A stretch of 64,000 nt of DNA from NCBI GenBank assembly GCA_033782935.1, contig JAWQEG010001429.1, positions 124,001 through 188,000 of the forward strand, written 5' to 3'. The position numbers were made by a program, and so were the translations under genes. The notes beneath the pieces are model-generated. The model worked only from the letters and a program-made list of their open reading frames with translations, searched no databases and was not told where the DNA came from. Shown in pieces: positions 27,561-41,234 of this stretch. Within the stretch, counting starts at the first letter, position 1. Each line of letters opens with the position of its first letter. This DNA is from Petrolisthes cinctipes. Lineage: Eukaryota; Arthropoda; Malacostraca; Decapoda; Porcellanidae.

Positions 27561-30500
27561 CAAAGTCGATATGTGCATGAATCTTCTGTACCCGTATATA
27601 TCTGAAATTCAGGCTCAAAACACCCGAAAATTCGATATTTTTGGGTCCCAGAAGCGATCTGTACATGCCTACTCATTGCTAGAATGTTTTCAAAATACAG
27701 ACCCAAAATATGCTCCAAATCAATATTTTAGTGCAAAAAGTCGATATGTGCCTACATCTTTTGTAAACGTTTATATCCCAAATTCAGGCTTAAAGCACCC
27801 GAAAGTTCTATATTTTTGTGTCCCCGAAGCGATCTGTACATGCCTACTCAGTGCTGGAATATTTTCAAAATATAGGCCCAATACATGCTAAAAATCGATA
27901 TTTTAGGTACCCAATGTCGATATGTGCATGCATCTTCTGTACCCGTATATATCTCAAATTCTGGCTCAAAACACCTAAAAATTCGATATTTTTGTGTCCC
28001 AGAAGCGATCTGTACATGCCTACTTCATGTTAGAGTATTTTCAAAATAGATGCCCAAAACATGCTCAAAATCGATATTTTGGGTGCCCAAAGTCGATATG
28101 TGCATGCATCTTCTGTACCCGCTTATATCTGAAATTCAGGCTCAAAACACCCGAAAATTCGATATTTTTGGTTCCCAGAAGCAATCTGTACATGCCTACT
28201 CTTTGCTAGAATGTTTTTAAAAATACAGACCCAAAACATGCTCAAAATCGATATTTTAGGTGCAAAAAGTCGATATGTGCATGCATCTTCAGTACCCGTT
28301 TATATCTCAAATTTAGGCACAAAACCCCCCAAAATTCAATATTTTTGGGTTCCAGAAGCGATCTGTACATGCCTACACTTTGCTAAAATGTTTTCAAAAT
28401 ACAGACCCAAAACATGCTCAAATTCGATATTTTAGGTGCAAAAAGTCGATATGTGCATACATCTTTTGTACCCGTTTATATCCCAAACTCAGGCTTAAAA
28501 CACCCGAAAATTCGATATTTTTGTGTCCCAGAAGCGATCTGTACATGTCTACTTAGTGCTAGAATGTTTTCAAAATATAGGCTTAAAACATGCTAAAAAT
28601 CGATATTTTAGGTGTCCAAAGTCGATATGTGAATAAATCTTTTGTTCCCGTTTATAACTCAAATTCAGGCTCAAAACACCCGAAAATTCGATAATTTTGG
28701 GTCCCAGAAGCGATCTTTACATGCCTACTCCGTGTTAGAGTATTTCCAAAATACAGGCCCAAAACATGCTTAAAATCGATATTTTAGGTTCCCAAAGTCA
28801 ATATGAGTATGCATCTTCTATACCCGTTTATATCCTAAATTCTTTCTGAAAACACCCGTAAATTCGATATTATTTTGTCCCAGAAGTGATCTGTACATGC
28901 CTACTCATTGCTAGAATACTTTCAAAATATAGGCCCAAAAAATGCTAAAAATCGATATTTTGGGTGCCCAAAGTCGATATCTGCATGTATCTTCTGTACC
29001 CGTTTATATCTCAAATTCAGGCTCAAAACACCCGAAAACTCGATATTTTTTGGTCCCAGAAGAGATTTGTACATGCCTACTCCGTGTTAGAGTACTTTCA
29101 AAATACAGGCCCAAAACATGCTGAAAATCGATATTTTAGGTGCCCAAAGTCGATATGTGCATGCATCTTCAGTACCCGTTTATATCTCAAATTCTGGCTC
29201 AAAACACCCGAAAATTCAATATTTTTTGGATCCAGAAGCGATCTGTACATGCCTACTCAGTGCTAGAAAGTTTTCGAAATATAGGCTCAAAACATGCTAA
29301 AAATCTATAATTTAGGTGTCCAAAGTCGATATGTGCATACATCTTTTGTACCCGTTTATATCCTAAATTCAGTGTCTAAACACCCGAAAACTTGATATTT
29401 TTGGGTCCCAGAAGCGATCTGTACATGCCTATGCAGTGGTAGAATATTTTTTAAATGTAGGCCCAAAACATGCTAAAAATCGATATTTTAGGTGCTAAAT
29501 GTCGATATGAGCATGCATTTTCTGTACCGGTTTATATCTCAAATTCAGGCTCAAAACACCCGAAAATTCGATAATTTTGGGTCCCAGAAGGGATATTTAC
29601 ATGCCTACTCAGTGCTAAAATATTTTCTAAATATAGGCTTAAAGCATGCTAAAAATCGATATTTTACGTGTCCAAAGTCGATATGTGCATACATCTTTTG
29701 TACCCGTTTATATCCAAAATTCACGCTCAAAACACCCGAAAATTCGATATTTGCGGGCCCCAGAAGTGATCTGTACATGCCTACTCTTTGCTAGAATGTT
29801 TTCAAAATACAGACTCAAAACATGCTCAAAATCCATATTTTAGGTGCAAAAAGCCGATATGTGCATACATCTTCTGTACCCGTTTATATCCAAAATTCAG
29901 GCTAAAAACACCCAAAAATTCGATATTTTTGTGTCCCAGAAGCGATCTGTACATGCCTACTCAGTGCTGGAATATTTTCAAAATATAGGCCCAATACATG
30001 CTAAAAATCGATATTTTAGGTGCCAAATGTCGATATGTGCATGCATCTTCTGTACCCGTTTATATTTCAAATTCAGGCTCAAAACACCCGAAAATTCGAT
30101 ATTTTTGTGTCCCAGAAGCCATCTGCACATGCCTACTTCGTGTTAGAGTATTTTCAAAATACAGGCCCAAAACATGCTCAAAATCGATATTTTGGGTGCC
30201 CAAAGTCGATAGGTGCATACATCTTCTGTACCCGTTTATATCTCAAATTCAGACTCAAAAAACCCGAAAATTCGATATTTTTGGGTCCAAGAAGCGTTCT
30301 GTATAAGCCTACTCCGTGTTTGAGTATTTTCAAAATATAGGCTCAAAACATGCTAAAAATCTATAATTTATGTGTCCAAAGTCGATATGTGCATACATCT
30401 TTTGTACCCATTTATATCCCAAATTCAGGCTCAAAACACCCGAAAATTTGATATTTTTGGGTCCCTGAAGCGATCTGTACATGCTTACTTAGTGCTAGAA

Positions 30501-33500
30501 TATTTTTTAAATGTAGGCCCAAAACATGCTAAAAATCGATATTTTAGGTGCTAAATGTCGATTTGAGCATGCGTTTTCTGTACCGGTTTAAATCTCAAAT
30601 TCAGGCTCAAAACACCCGAAAACTCGATATTTTCGGGTCCCAGAAGCGACCTGTACATGTCTACTCTTTGCTAGAATGTTTTCAAAATACAGACCCAAAA
30701 CATGCTCAAAATCGATATTTTAGGTGCAAAAAGTCGATATGTGCATGCATATGCTGTACCTGTTTATATCTTAAATTCATGCTCAAAACACCCGAAAATT
30801 CGATATTTTTTGGTCCAAGAAGCGATCTGTATATCCCTACTCAGTGCTAGAATGTTTTCAAAATATAGGCTCAAAACATGCTAAAAATCGATATTTTATG
30901 TTTCCCAAGTCGATATGTGCATGCATGTTCTGTACCCGTTTCTATCTCAAATTTAGGCTCAAAACACCCGAAAATTCGATATTTTTGGGTCCCAGAAGCG
31001 ATCTGTACATGCCTACTCAGTGCTAGAATATTTTTTAAATGTAGGCCCAAAACATGCTAAAAATCGATATTTTAGGTGCTAAATGTCGATATGAGCATGC
31101 ATTTTCTGTACCGGTTTATATCTCTAATTCAGGCTCAAAACACCCGAAAATTCGATAATTTTGGGTCCCAAAAGAGATATTTACATGCCTACTCAGTGCT
31201 AAAATGTTTTCAAAATATAGGCTTAAAGCATGCTAAAAATCGATATTTTAGGTGTCCAAAGTCGATATGTGCATACATCTTATGTACGCGTTTATATCCA
31301 AAATTCAGGCTCAAAACACCCGAAAATTCGTTATTTTTGGGTCCCTGAAGCGATCTGTACATGCCTACTCCGTGTTAGAGTATTTTCAAAATACAGGCCC
31401 AAAACATGCTAAAAATCGATATTTTAGGTTCCCAAAGTCAATATGTGTATGCATCATCTATACCCGTTCATATCTCAAATTCATTCTCAAAACACCTGAA
31501 AACTCGATATTTTTTTGTCCCAGAAGAGATCTGTACATGCCTACTCCGTGTTAGAGTACTTTCAAAATACAGGCCCAAAATATGATAAAAATCGATATTT
31601 TAGGTGCCCAAAGTCGATATGTGCATGCATCTTCAGTACCCGTTTATATCTCAAATTCAGGCTTAAAACAACGGAAAATTCAATATTTTTGTGTCCCAGA
31701 AGCGATGTGTACATGCCTACTTCGTGTTAGAGTATTTTAAAAAATAGATGCCCAAAACATGCTCAAAATCGATATTTTGGGTGCCCAAAGTCGATATGTG
31801 CATGCAATTCTGTACCCGTTTATATTTTAAATTCAGGCTCAAAACACCCGAAAATTCGATATTTTTGGGTCCCAGAAGCGATCTGTACATGCCTACTCAT
31901 TGCTAGAACGTTTTCAAAATACAGACCCAAAATATGCTCAAAATCAATATTTTAGGTGCAAAAAGTCGATATGTGCCTACATCTTTGGTAAACGTTTATA
32001 TCCCAAATTCAGGCTTAGAACACACGAAAATTCGATATTTTTGTGTCCCCAAAGCGGTCTGTACATGCCAACTTAGTGCTGGAATATTTTCAAAATATAG
32101 GCCCAAAACATGCTAAAAATCGATATTTTAGGTGCCCAATGTCGATATATGCATGCGTCTTCTGTACTCGTTTATATCTCAAATTCATGCTCAAAACACC
32201 CGAAAATTCGATATTTTTGGGTCCAAGAAGCGATCTGTACATGCCTACTCAGTGCTAGAATATTTTCAAAATATAGGCTCAAAACGTGCTAAAAATCGAT
32301 ATTTTATATGTCCGAAGTCGATATGTGCATGCATGTTCTGTACCCGTTTATATCTCAAATTCAGGCTCAAAACACCCGAAAATACGATATTTTTGGGTCC
32401 CAGAAGCGATCTGTATAAGCCTACTCCATGTTTGAGTATTTTGAAAATACTGGCCCAAAACATGCTGAAAATCGATATTTTAGCTGCCCATAGTCGATAG
32501 GTGCATGCATCTTCTGTACCCGTTTATATCTCAAATTCAGGCTCAAAACAACGGAAAATTCAATATTTTTGGGTTCCAGAAGCGATCTGTACATGCCTAC
32601 TCTTTGCTAGAATATTTTTAAAAATACAGACCCAAAACATGCTCAAAATCGATATTTTAGGTGCCCAATGTCGATATATGCATGCGTCTTCTGTACTCGT
32701 TTATATCTCAAATTCATGCTCAAAACACCCGAAAATTCGATAATTTTGGGTCCCAGAAGGGATATTTACATGCCTACTCAGAGCTAAAATGTTTTCAACA
32801 TATAGGCTTAAAGCATGCTAAAAATCGATATTTTAGTTGTCCAAAGTCGATATGTGCATACATCTTTTGTACCCGTTTTTATCCAAACTTCAGGCTCAAA
32901 ACACCCGAAAATTCGATATTTTTGTGTCCCTGAAGCGATCTGTACATGCCTACTCCGTGTTAGAGTATTTTCAAAATACAGGCCCAAAACATACTCAAAA
33001 TCGATATTTTAGGTTCCCAAAGTCAATATGTGTATGCATCTTCTATACCCGTTTATATCCCAAATTCAGGCTGAAAACACCCGAAAACTCGATATTTTTT
33101 TGTCCCAGAAGCGTTCTGTACATGCCTACTCATTGCTAGAATACTTTCAAAATATAGGCCGAAAACATGCTAAAAATTGATATTTTGGGTGCCCAAAGTC
33201 GATATCTGCATGCATCTTCTGGACCCGTTTATATCTCGAATTCAGGCTCAAAACACCCGAAAACTCGATATTTTTGAGTCCCAGAAGAGATCTGTACATG
33301 CCTACTCCGTGTTAGAGTATTTTCAAAATACAGGCCCAAAACATGCTGAAAATCGATATTTCAGGTGCCCAAAGTCGATATGTGCATGCATCTTCAATAC
33401 CCGTTTATATCTCTATTTCAGGCTTAAAACAACGGAAAATTCAATATTTTTGGGTTCCAGAAGCGATCTGTACATGCCTACTCAGTGCTAGAAAGTTTTC

Positions 33501-33880
33501 AAAATATAGGCTCAAAACATGCTAAAAATCTAATATTTAGGTGTCCAAAGTCGATATGTGCATGCATCTTTTGTACCCGTATATATCTCAAATTCAGGCT
33601 CAAAAAACACCCGAAAATTCAATGTTTGTGGGTCCCAAAAGCGATCTGTACATGACTACTCCGTGTTAGACTACTTTCAAAATACAGGCCCAAAACATGC
33701 TGAAAATAGATATTTGAGGTGCCCAAAGTCAATATGTGTATGCATCTTCTGTACCCATTTATATCCCAAATTCAAGACTCAAAACACCCGAAAATTCTAT
33801 ATTTTTGGGTCCCAGAAGCAATCTGTAGATGTCTACTCAGTGCTATAATGTTTTCAAAATATAGTTCCTAAAACATGCTA
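27561..33880 (+). repeat. Diverged B-type monomers without a clear HOR
   Basis: About 36 satellite monomers of B-like types occur here (TATAATTTAGGTGTCC, GTGCTAAATGTCGATATGAGC, CATACATCTTTTGTACCC). They are not arranged in a repeated order that I can follow. Local similarities exist: 32,132 and 32,661 share ATGCATGCGTCTTCTGTACTCG three monomers apart, and 32,837-33,410 resembles 34,751-35,320. No gene or foreign insertion is seen. Confidence 0.85.
32837..33410 (+). repeat. Segment duplicated at about 34,751-35,320 (offset 1,914 bp)
   Basis: These monomers recur 1,914 bp downstream, which is eleven monomers minus 22 bp; the shortfall is accounted for mainly by the 23-bp deletion lying in between. 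Shared markers are TCTTCTGGACCCGTTTATAT with CTCGAATTCAGG (33,221 and 35,135) and the ATACTCAAAATCGAT junction. Identity is moderate, so this is older than the A, B and D amplifications. Confidence 0.75.
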
Positions 33881-34758
33881 AAAATCGATATTTTTGATGC
33901 CCAAAGTCTATATGTGCATGCATCTTCTGTACCCGTTTATATCTCAAATTCAGGCTCAAAGCACCCGAAAATTCGATATTTTAGGGTCCCAGAAGCGATC
34001 TGTACATGCCTACTCCTTGCTAGAATGTTTTAAAAATATAGGCTTAAAACATGCTAAAAATCGATATTTTAGGTATCCAAAGTCGATATGTGCATGCATC
34101 TTCTGTACACGTTTATATATCAAATTCAGGGTCAAATCACCCGAAAATTCGATATTTTGAGTCCCAGAAGCGATCTGTACATGCCTACTCAGTGCTAGAA
34201 TATTTTTTAAATGTAGGCCCAAAACATGCTAAAAATCAATATTTTAGGTGCTAAATGTACCGTTTATATCTCATATTCAGGCTCAAAACACCCGAAAATT
34301 CGATAATTTTGGGTCCCAGAAGGGATATTTACATGCCTACTCAGTGCTAAAATGTTTTCAAAATATAGGCTTAAAGCATGCTAAAAATCGATATTTTTGA
34401 TGCCCAAAGTCGATATGTGCATGCATCTTCTGTACCCGTTTATATCTCAAATTCAGGCTCAAAGTACCCGAAAATTCGATATTTTAGGGTCCCAGAAGCG
34501 ATCTGTACATGCCTTCTCCTTGCTAGAATGTTTTCAAAATATAGGCTTAAAACATGCTAAAAATCGATATTTTAGGTATCCAAAGTCGATATGTGCATGC
34601 ATCTTCTGTACCCGTTTATATATCAAATTCAGGGTCAAATCACCCGAAAATTCGATATTGTGAGTCCCAGAAGCGATCTGTACATGCCTACTCAGTGCTA
34701 GAATATTTTTTAAATGTAGGCCCAAAACATGCTAAAAATCGATATTTTAGGTGCTAAA
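33881..34758 (+). repeat. Local 503-bp direct duplication
   Basis: The segment 33,881-34,255 recurs at 34,384-34,758 (offset 503 bp) with about seven differences. Shared markers are TTTTTGATGCCCAAAG, ATTTTAGGGTCCCAG, GGTATCCAAAGTCG and CAGGGTCAAATCACCC. The offset is 25 bp short of three monomers mainly because the monomer between the copies carries an internal deletion at 34,256-34,258. Confidence 0.85.
34251..34265 (+). repeat. Monomer with a 23-bp internal deletion
   Basis: The monomer reads GGTGCTAAATGTACCGTTTA, whereas its relatives (for example near 31,075-31,120) read GTGCTAAATGTCGATATGAGC, then CATGCATTTTCTGTACCGG. About 23 bp between two TGT trinucleotides are missing and one TGT (34,256-34,258) remains. 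This is the form expected from replication slippage or end joining at 3-bp microhomology. Confidence 0.85.
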
Positions 34759-37700
34759 TGTCGATATGTGCATACATCATTTGTACCCGTTTATATCCAA
34801 AATTCAGGCTCAAAACACCAGAAAATTCGATATTTTTGTGTCCCTGAAGCGATCTGTACATGCCTACTCCGTGTTAGAGTATTTTCAAAATACAGGCCCA
34901 AAACATACTCAAAATCGATATTTTAGTTTTCCAAAGTCAATATGTGTATGCATCTTCTATACCCGTTTATATCCCAAATTCAGGCTGAAAACACCCGAAA
35001 ATTCGATATTTTTTTGTCCCAGAAGCGTTCTGTACATGCCTACTCATTGCTAGAATACTTTCAAAATATATGCCCAAAACATGCTAAAACTCGATATTTT
35101 GGGTGGCCAAAGTCGATATCTGCATGCATCTTCTGGACCCGTTTATATCTCGAATTCAGGCTCAAAACACCCGAAAACTCGATATTTTTGGGTCCCAGAA
35201 GAGATCTGTACATGCATACTCCGTGTTAGAGTACTTTCAAAATACAGGCCCAAAACATGCTGAAAATCGATATTTCAGGTGCCCAAAGTCGATATGAGCA
35301 TGCATCTTCAGTACCCGTTTATATCTCAAATTTAGGCACAAAACCCCCCAAAATTCAATATTTTTGGGTTCCAGAAGCGATCTGTACATGCCTACACTTT
35401 GCTAGAATGTTTTCAAAATACAGACCCAAAACATGCTCAAATTCGATATTTTAGGTGCAAAAAGTCGATATGTGCATACATCTTTTGTACCCGTTTATAT
35501 TCCAAATTCAGGCTTAAAACACCCGAAAATTCGATATTTTTGTGTCCCAGAAGCTATCTGTACATGTCTACTTAGTGCTAGAATGTTTTCAAAATATAGG
35601 CTTAAGACATGCTAAAAATCGATATTTTAGGTGTCCAAAGTCGATATGTGAATACATCTTTTGTTCCCGTTTATATCCCAAATTCAGGCTCAAAACATCC
35701 AAAAATTCGGTATTTTTGGGTCCCAGAAGCGATCCGTGCATGCCTACTCAGTGCTAGAATAATTTCAAAATATTGGCCCAAAACATGCTAAAAATCGATA
35801 TTTTGGGTGCCCAAAGTCGAAATGTGCATGCATCTACTGTACGCGTTATTTATATTTCAAATTCAGGCTCAAAACACCCGAAAATTCGATATTTTTGGGT
35901 CCCAGATGCAATCTGTACATGTCTACTCCTTGCTAGAATGTTTTCAAGATACAGACCCAAAACATGCTTAAAATCGATAATTTAGGTGCAAAAAGTCGAT
36001 ATGTGCATGTATCTTCAGTACCCGTTTATATCTCAAATTCAAGCTCTAAACACCCGAAAAGTCAATATTTTTGGGTTCCAGAAGCGATCTGTACATGCCT
36101 AGTCAGTGCTAGAATGTTTTTAAAATATAGTTTAAAACATGCTAAAAATTTATATTTTAGGTTTCCCAAGTCAATATGTGCATGCATCTTCTGTACCCGT
36201 TTATATCTTAAATTTAGGTTAAAAACACCCGAAAATTCGATATTTTTGGGTCCCAGAAGCAATCTGTACAAGCCTACTTCGTGTTAGAGTATTTTCAAAA
36301 TACAGGCCCAATATATCCTGAAAATCGATATTTTAGGTGCCCAAAGACAATATGTGCATGCATCTTCTGTTCCCGTTTATAACTCAAATTCAGGCTCAAA
36401 ACACCCGAAAATTCGGTAATTTTGCGTCCAAGAAGCGATCTGTACATGCCTACTCCGTGTTAGAGTATTTTCAAAATACAGGCCCAAAACATGCTAAAAA
36501 TCAATATTTTAGGTGCCCAAAGTCAATATGTGCATGCTTCTTCTGTACCCGATTATATCTCAAATTCAGGCTCAAAACACCCTAAAATTTGGTATTTTTG
36601 TGTCCCAGAAGCGATCTGTACATCCCTACTCCATGCTAGAATGTTTTCAAGATACAGACCCAAAACATGCTTAAAATCGATATTTTAGGTGCAAAAAGTC
36701 GATATGTGCATGCATCTTCAGTGCTTGTATATATCTCAAATTCAGGCTCAAAACACCCAAAAATTCAATATTCTTTTGTCCCCGAACCGATCTGTACATG
36801 TCTACTCAGTGCTAGAATGTTTTAAAATATAGGCTTAAAACATGCTAAAAATCAATATTTTACGTGTCTAAAGTCGATATGTGCATACATCTTTTGTACC
36901 CGTTTATATCCCAAATTCATGCTCAAAACACCCGAAAATTCCAAATTTTTGTGTCCCAGAAAACGATCTGTACATTGCTACTCAGGGCTAGAATATTTTC
37001 TGAATATAGGCCCAATACATACTAAAAATCGATATTTTAGGTGCCCAATGTCGATATGTGCATGCATCTTCTGTACCCGTTTATATCTCAAATTTAGGCT
37101 TAAAACACCCGAAAATTCGATATTTTTGGGTCCAAGAAGAGATCTGTACATGCCTACTCAGTGCTAGAATGTTTTCAAAATATAGGCTCAAAACATGCTA
37201 AAAATCGATATATTAGGTGTCCCAAGTCGATATGTGCATGCATGTTCTGTACCAGTTTATATCTCAAATTTAGGCTCAAAACACCCGAAAATTCGATATT
37301 TTTGGGTCCCAGATGCAATCTATACATGTCTACTCCGTGTTTAAGTATTTTCAAAATACATGCCCAAAACATGCTGAAAATCGATATTTTAGCTGCCCTT
37401 AGTCAATATATGCATGCATCTTCTGTACCTGTTTATATCTCAAATTCAGGCTCAAAACACCCGAAAATTCGGTATTTTTGGGTCCCAGAAGCGATCTGTA
37501 CATGCCTACTTCTTGCTAGAATGTTTTCAAGATACAGACCCAAAACAACCTCAAAATCGATATTTTAGGTGCAAACAGTCGATAAGTGCCTGCATCTTCA
37601 GTATACGTTTATATCTCAAATTCAGGCTCAAAACACCCAAAAACTCAATATTTTTGGGTCCCAGAAGCGATCTGTACATGCTTACTCAGTGCTAGAATAA

Positions 37701-38419
37701 TTTCAAAATATTGGCCCAAAACATGCTAATAATCGATATTTTGGGTGCCCAAAGTCGATATGTGCATGCATTCTCTGTACCCGTTTATATTTCAAATTCA
37801 GGCTCAAAACACCCGAAAATTCGATATTTTTAGGACCGAGAAGCGATATGTACATGCCTACTCCGCGTTAGAGTATTTTCAAAATACAGGTCCAAAACAT
37901 GCTCAAAATCGATATGTTAGGTGCCCAATGTCGATATGTGCATGCTTCTTCTGTACCCGTTTATATCTCAAATTCAGGCTCAAAATACCCGAAAATTCGA
38001 TATTTTGGGTTTTTTTAAGCTATCTGTTCGTGCATACTCCGTGTTAGGTGTTTTTAAAATACATGCACAAAACATGCTGAAAATCGATATTTTAGGTGCA
38101 AAAAGTCAATATGTGTATGCATCTTCTGTACCCGTTTATATCTCAAATTCAAGCTCAAAACACCCAAAAATTCAATATTCTTGGGTCCCCGAAACGATCT
38201 GTACATGTCTACTCAGTGCTAGAATGTTTTAAAATATAGGCTTAAAACATGCTAAAAATCAATATTTTAGGTGTCCAAAGTCGATATGTGCATACATCTT
38301 TTGTACCCGTTTATATCCCAAATTCATGCTCAAAACACCCAAAAATTCGAAATTTTTGGGTCCCAGAAGCGATCTGTACATGCCTACTCAGTGATAGAAT
38401 ATTTTCAAAATATAGGCCC
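34759..38419 (+). repeat. Mixed diverged monomers, including segments copied elsewhere
   Basis: These are continuous satellite monomers. The part at about 35,313-35,659 matches about 28,294-28,640 at offset 7,019 (shared ACAAAACCCCCCAAAATTC and GCTCAAATTCGATATT). The part at about 35,773-36,290 matches 39,996-40,510 at offset 4,223 (shared TGTACGCGTT with a 3-bp insertion before TATATTTC). A marker monomer with GGGTTTTTTTAAGCTATC lies near 38,005. No gene is seen. Confidence 0.82.
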
Positions 38420-39393
38420 AAAACATGATAAAAATCGATATTTTGGGTGCCTAAAGTCGATATATGGATGCAAATTCTGTACCCGTTTATATCTCAAATT
38501 CAGGTTCAAAACACCCGAATATTCAATATTTTTTGGTCCCAGAAGCGATCTGTACATGCCTACTCCGTGTTAGAGTATTTTTAAAAAACAGGCCCAAAAC
38601 ATGAAGAAAATCGATATTTTACTTGCCCAATGTCAATATGTGTATGTATCTTCTGTACCCGTTTATATCCCAAATTTCGGCTCGAAAAATCCGAAAATTC
38701 GATATTTTTTTGTCCCAGAAGCTATCTGTATATGCCTACTCAGTGCTAGAATATTTTCAACATATAGTCTCAAAACAGTCTAAAAATCGATATTTTAGGT
38801 GTCCAAAGTCGATATGTGCATGCATCTTCTGTACACGTTAATATCTTAAATTCAGGCTCAGAACCCCCGAAAATTCAATATTTTTGGGTCCCTGAAGCGA
38901 TCTGTACATGCCTACTCAGTGCTAGAATGTTTTCAAATTATCGGCTCAAAACATGCAAAAATTTGATATTTTAGGTGTCCAAAGTCGATATGTCATTGCA
39001 TCTTCTGTACCCGTTTATATCTCAAATTCTGGCTCAAAACCCCCGAAAATTCGATATTTTTGGGTCAGAGAAGCGATCTGTACATGCCTACTCCGTGTTA
39101 GTGTATTTTCAAAATACAGGCCCAAAACATGCTAAAAATCAATATGTTAGGTGCCCAATGTCGATATGTGCATGCTTCTTCTGTACCCGTTTATATCTCA
39201 AATTCAGGCTCAAAATACCCGAAAATTCGATATTTTGGGTTTTTTTAAGCTATCTGTTCGTGCATACTCCGTGTTAGGTGTTTTTAAAATACATGCACAA
39301 AACATGCTGAAAATCGATATTTTAGGTGCAAAAAGTCAATATGTGTATGCATCCTCTGTACCCGGTTATATCCCAAATTCAGGCTCAAAACAC
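38420..39393 (+). repeat. Family C segment, copy 1 (about 974 bp)
   Basis: This stretch recurs at 41,235-42,208 with an offset of 2,815 bp (16 monomers minus 1 bp). Shared rare variants are ATATATGGATGCAAATTC, AACATGAAGAAAATCGAT, CTCAAAACAGTCTAAAAATC, TATGTCATTGCATC and GGGTTTTTTTAAGCTATC. A few differences separate the copies, for example CGAAAAATCC against CGGAAAATCC near 38,684 and 41,499. Confidence 0.87.
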
Positions 39394-41234
39394 CCAAAAA
39401 TTCAATATTTTTGTGTCCCAGAAGCGATCTGTAGATGAATACTCCGAGTTAGAGTACTTTCAAAATACAGGCCCAAAACATGCTGAAAATTGATATTTTA
39501 GGTGCACAAAGTCAATATGTGTATGCATTCTCTGTACCCGGTTATATCTCAAATTCTGGCTTAAAACACCCGAAAATTCAATATTTTTGGGTCCCAGAAG
39601 CGATCTGTACATGCCTACTAAGTGCTAGAATGTTTTCAAAATAGAGGTTTAGAACATGCTAAAAATCGATATTTTAGGTGTCCAAAGTCGATATGTGCCT
39701 GCATCTTCTGTACCCGTTTATATCTCAAATTCAGGCTCAAAACACCTAAAAATTCTATATTTTTGTGTCCCAGAAGCGATCTGTATATGCCTACTCGGTG
39801 TTAGAGTATTTTCAAAATACAATCCGAAAATATGCTCAAGATCGATATTTTAGGTGCCCATAGTCGATATGTGCATGCATCTTCAGTATCCGTTTATATC
39901 TCATATTCAGGCTCAAAACACTCGAAAATTCGATATTTTTGGGTCCCATAAGCGATCTGTACATGCCTACTCAGTGCTAGAATAATTTCAAGATATTGGC
40001 TCAAAACATGCTAAAAATCGATATTTTGGGTGCCCAAAGTCGAAATGTGCATGCATCTACTGTACGCGTTCTTTATATTTCAAATTCAGGCTCAAAACAC
40101 CTGAAAATTCGATATTTTTGGGTCGCAGAAGCATTCTGTACATGCCTACTCCTTGCTAGAATGTTTTCAAGATACAGACCCAAAACATGCTTAAAATCGA
40201 TAATTTAGGTGCAAAAAGTCGATATGTGCATGTATCTTCAGTACCCGTTTATATCTCAAATTCAAACTCTAAACACCCGAAAAGTCAATATTTTTGGGTT
40301 CCAGAATCGATCTGTACATGCCTACTCAGTGCTAGAATGTTTTTAAAATATAGATTTAAACATGCTAAAAATTATATTTTAGGTTTCCCAAGTCGATATG
40401 TGCATGCATCTTCTGTACCCGTTTATATCTTAAATTTAGGCTCAAAACACCCGAAAATTCGATATTTTTGGGTCCCAGAAGCGATCTGTACATGCCTACT
40501 CCGTGTTAGAGTATTTTTAAAATACAGGCCCAATATATGCTGAAAATCGATATTTTAGGTGCCCAAAGACAATATGTGCATGCATTATCTGTACCCGTTT
40601 ATATTTCAAATTTAGGCTCAAAACAACCGAAAATTCGGTAATTTTGGGTCCAAGAAGCGATCTGTACATGCTTACTCCGTGTTAAAGTATTTTCAAAATA
40701 CATGCCCAAAACATGTTGAAAATCGATATTTTAGGTGCCCAAAGTCGATATGTGCATGCATCTTCTGTACCCGTTTATATCTCAAATTCAGGCTCAAAAC
40801 ACCCAAAAATTCAATATTCTTGGGTCCCCGAAGCGATCTGTACATGTCTACTCAGTGCTAGAATGTTTTAAAATATAGGCTTAAAACATGCTAAAAATCA
40901 ATATTTTAGGTGTCCAAAGTCGATATGTGCATACATCTTTTGTACCCGTTTATATCCCAAATTCATGCTCAAAACACCCGAAAATTCGAAATTTTTGGGT
41001 CCCAGAAGCGATCTGTACATGCCTACTCAGTGATAGAATATTTTCAAAATATAGGCCCAAAACATGCTAAAAATCGATATTTTAGGTGCCCAATGTCAAT
41101 ATGCGCATGCATCTTCTGCACCCGTTTATATCTCAAATTCAGGCTCAAAACACTAGAAAATTCGAAATTTTTGTGTTCCAGAAGCGATCTGTACATGCCT
41201 ACTCCGTGTTAGAGTATTTTTAAAATACAGGCCC
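39394..41234 (+). repeat. Satellite monomers between the two C segments
   Basis: About ten and a half monomers separate the C copies. They include the 4,223-bp-offset duplicate of 35,773-36,290 (at about 39,996-40,510) and a monomer group (40,790-41,070) that resembles 38,161-38,430 at an offset of about 2,639 bp. No non-satellite sequence is seen. Confidence 0.82.
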
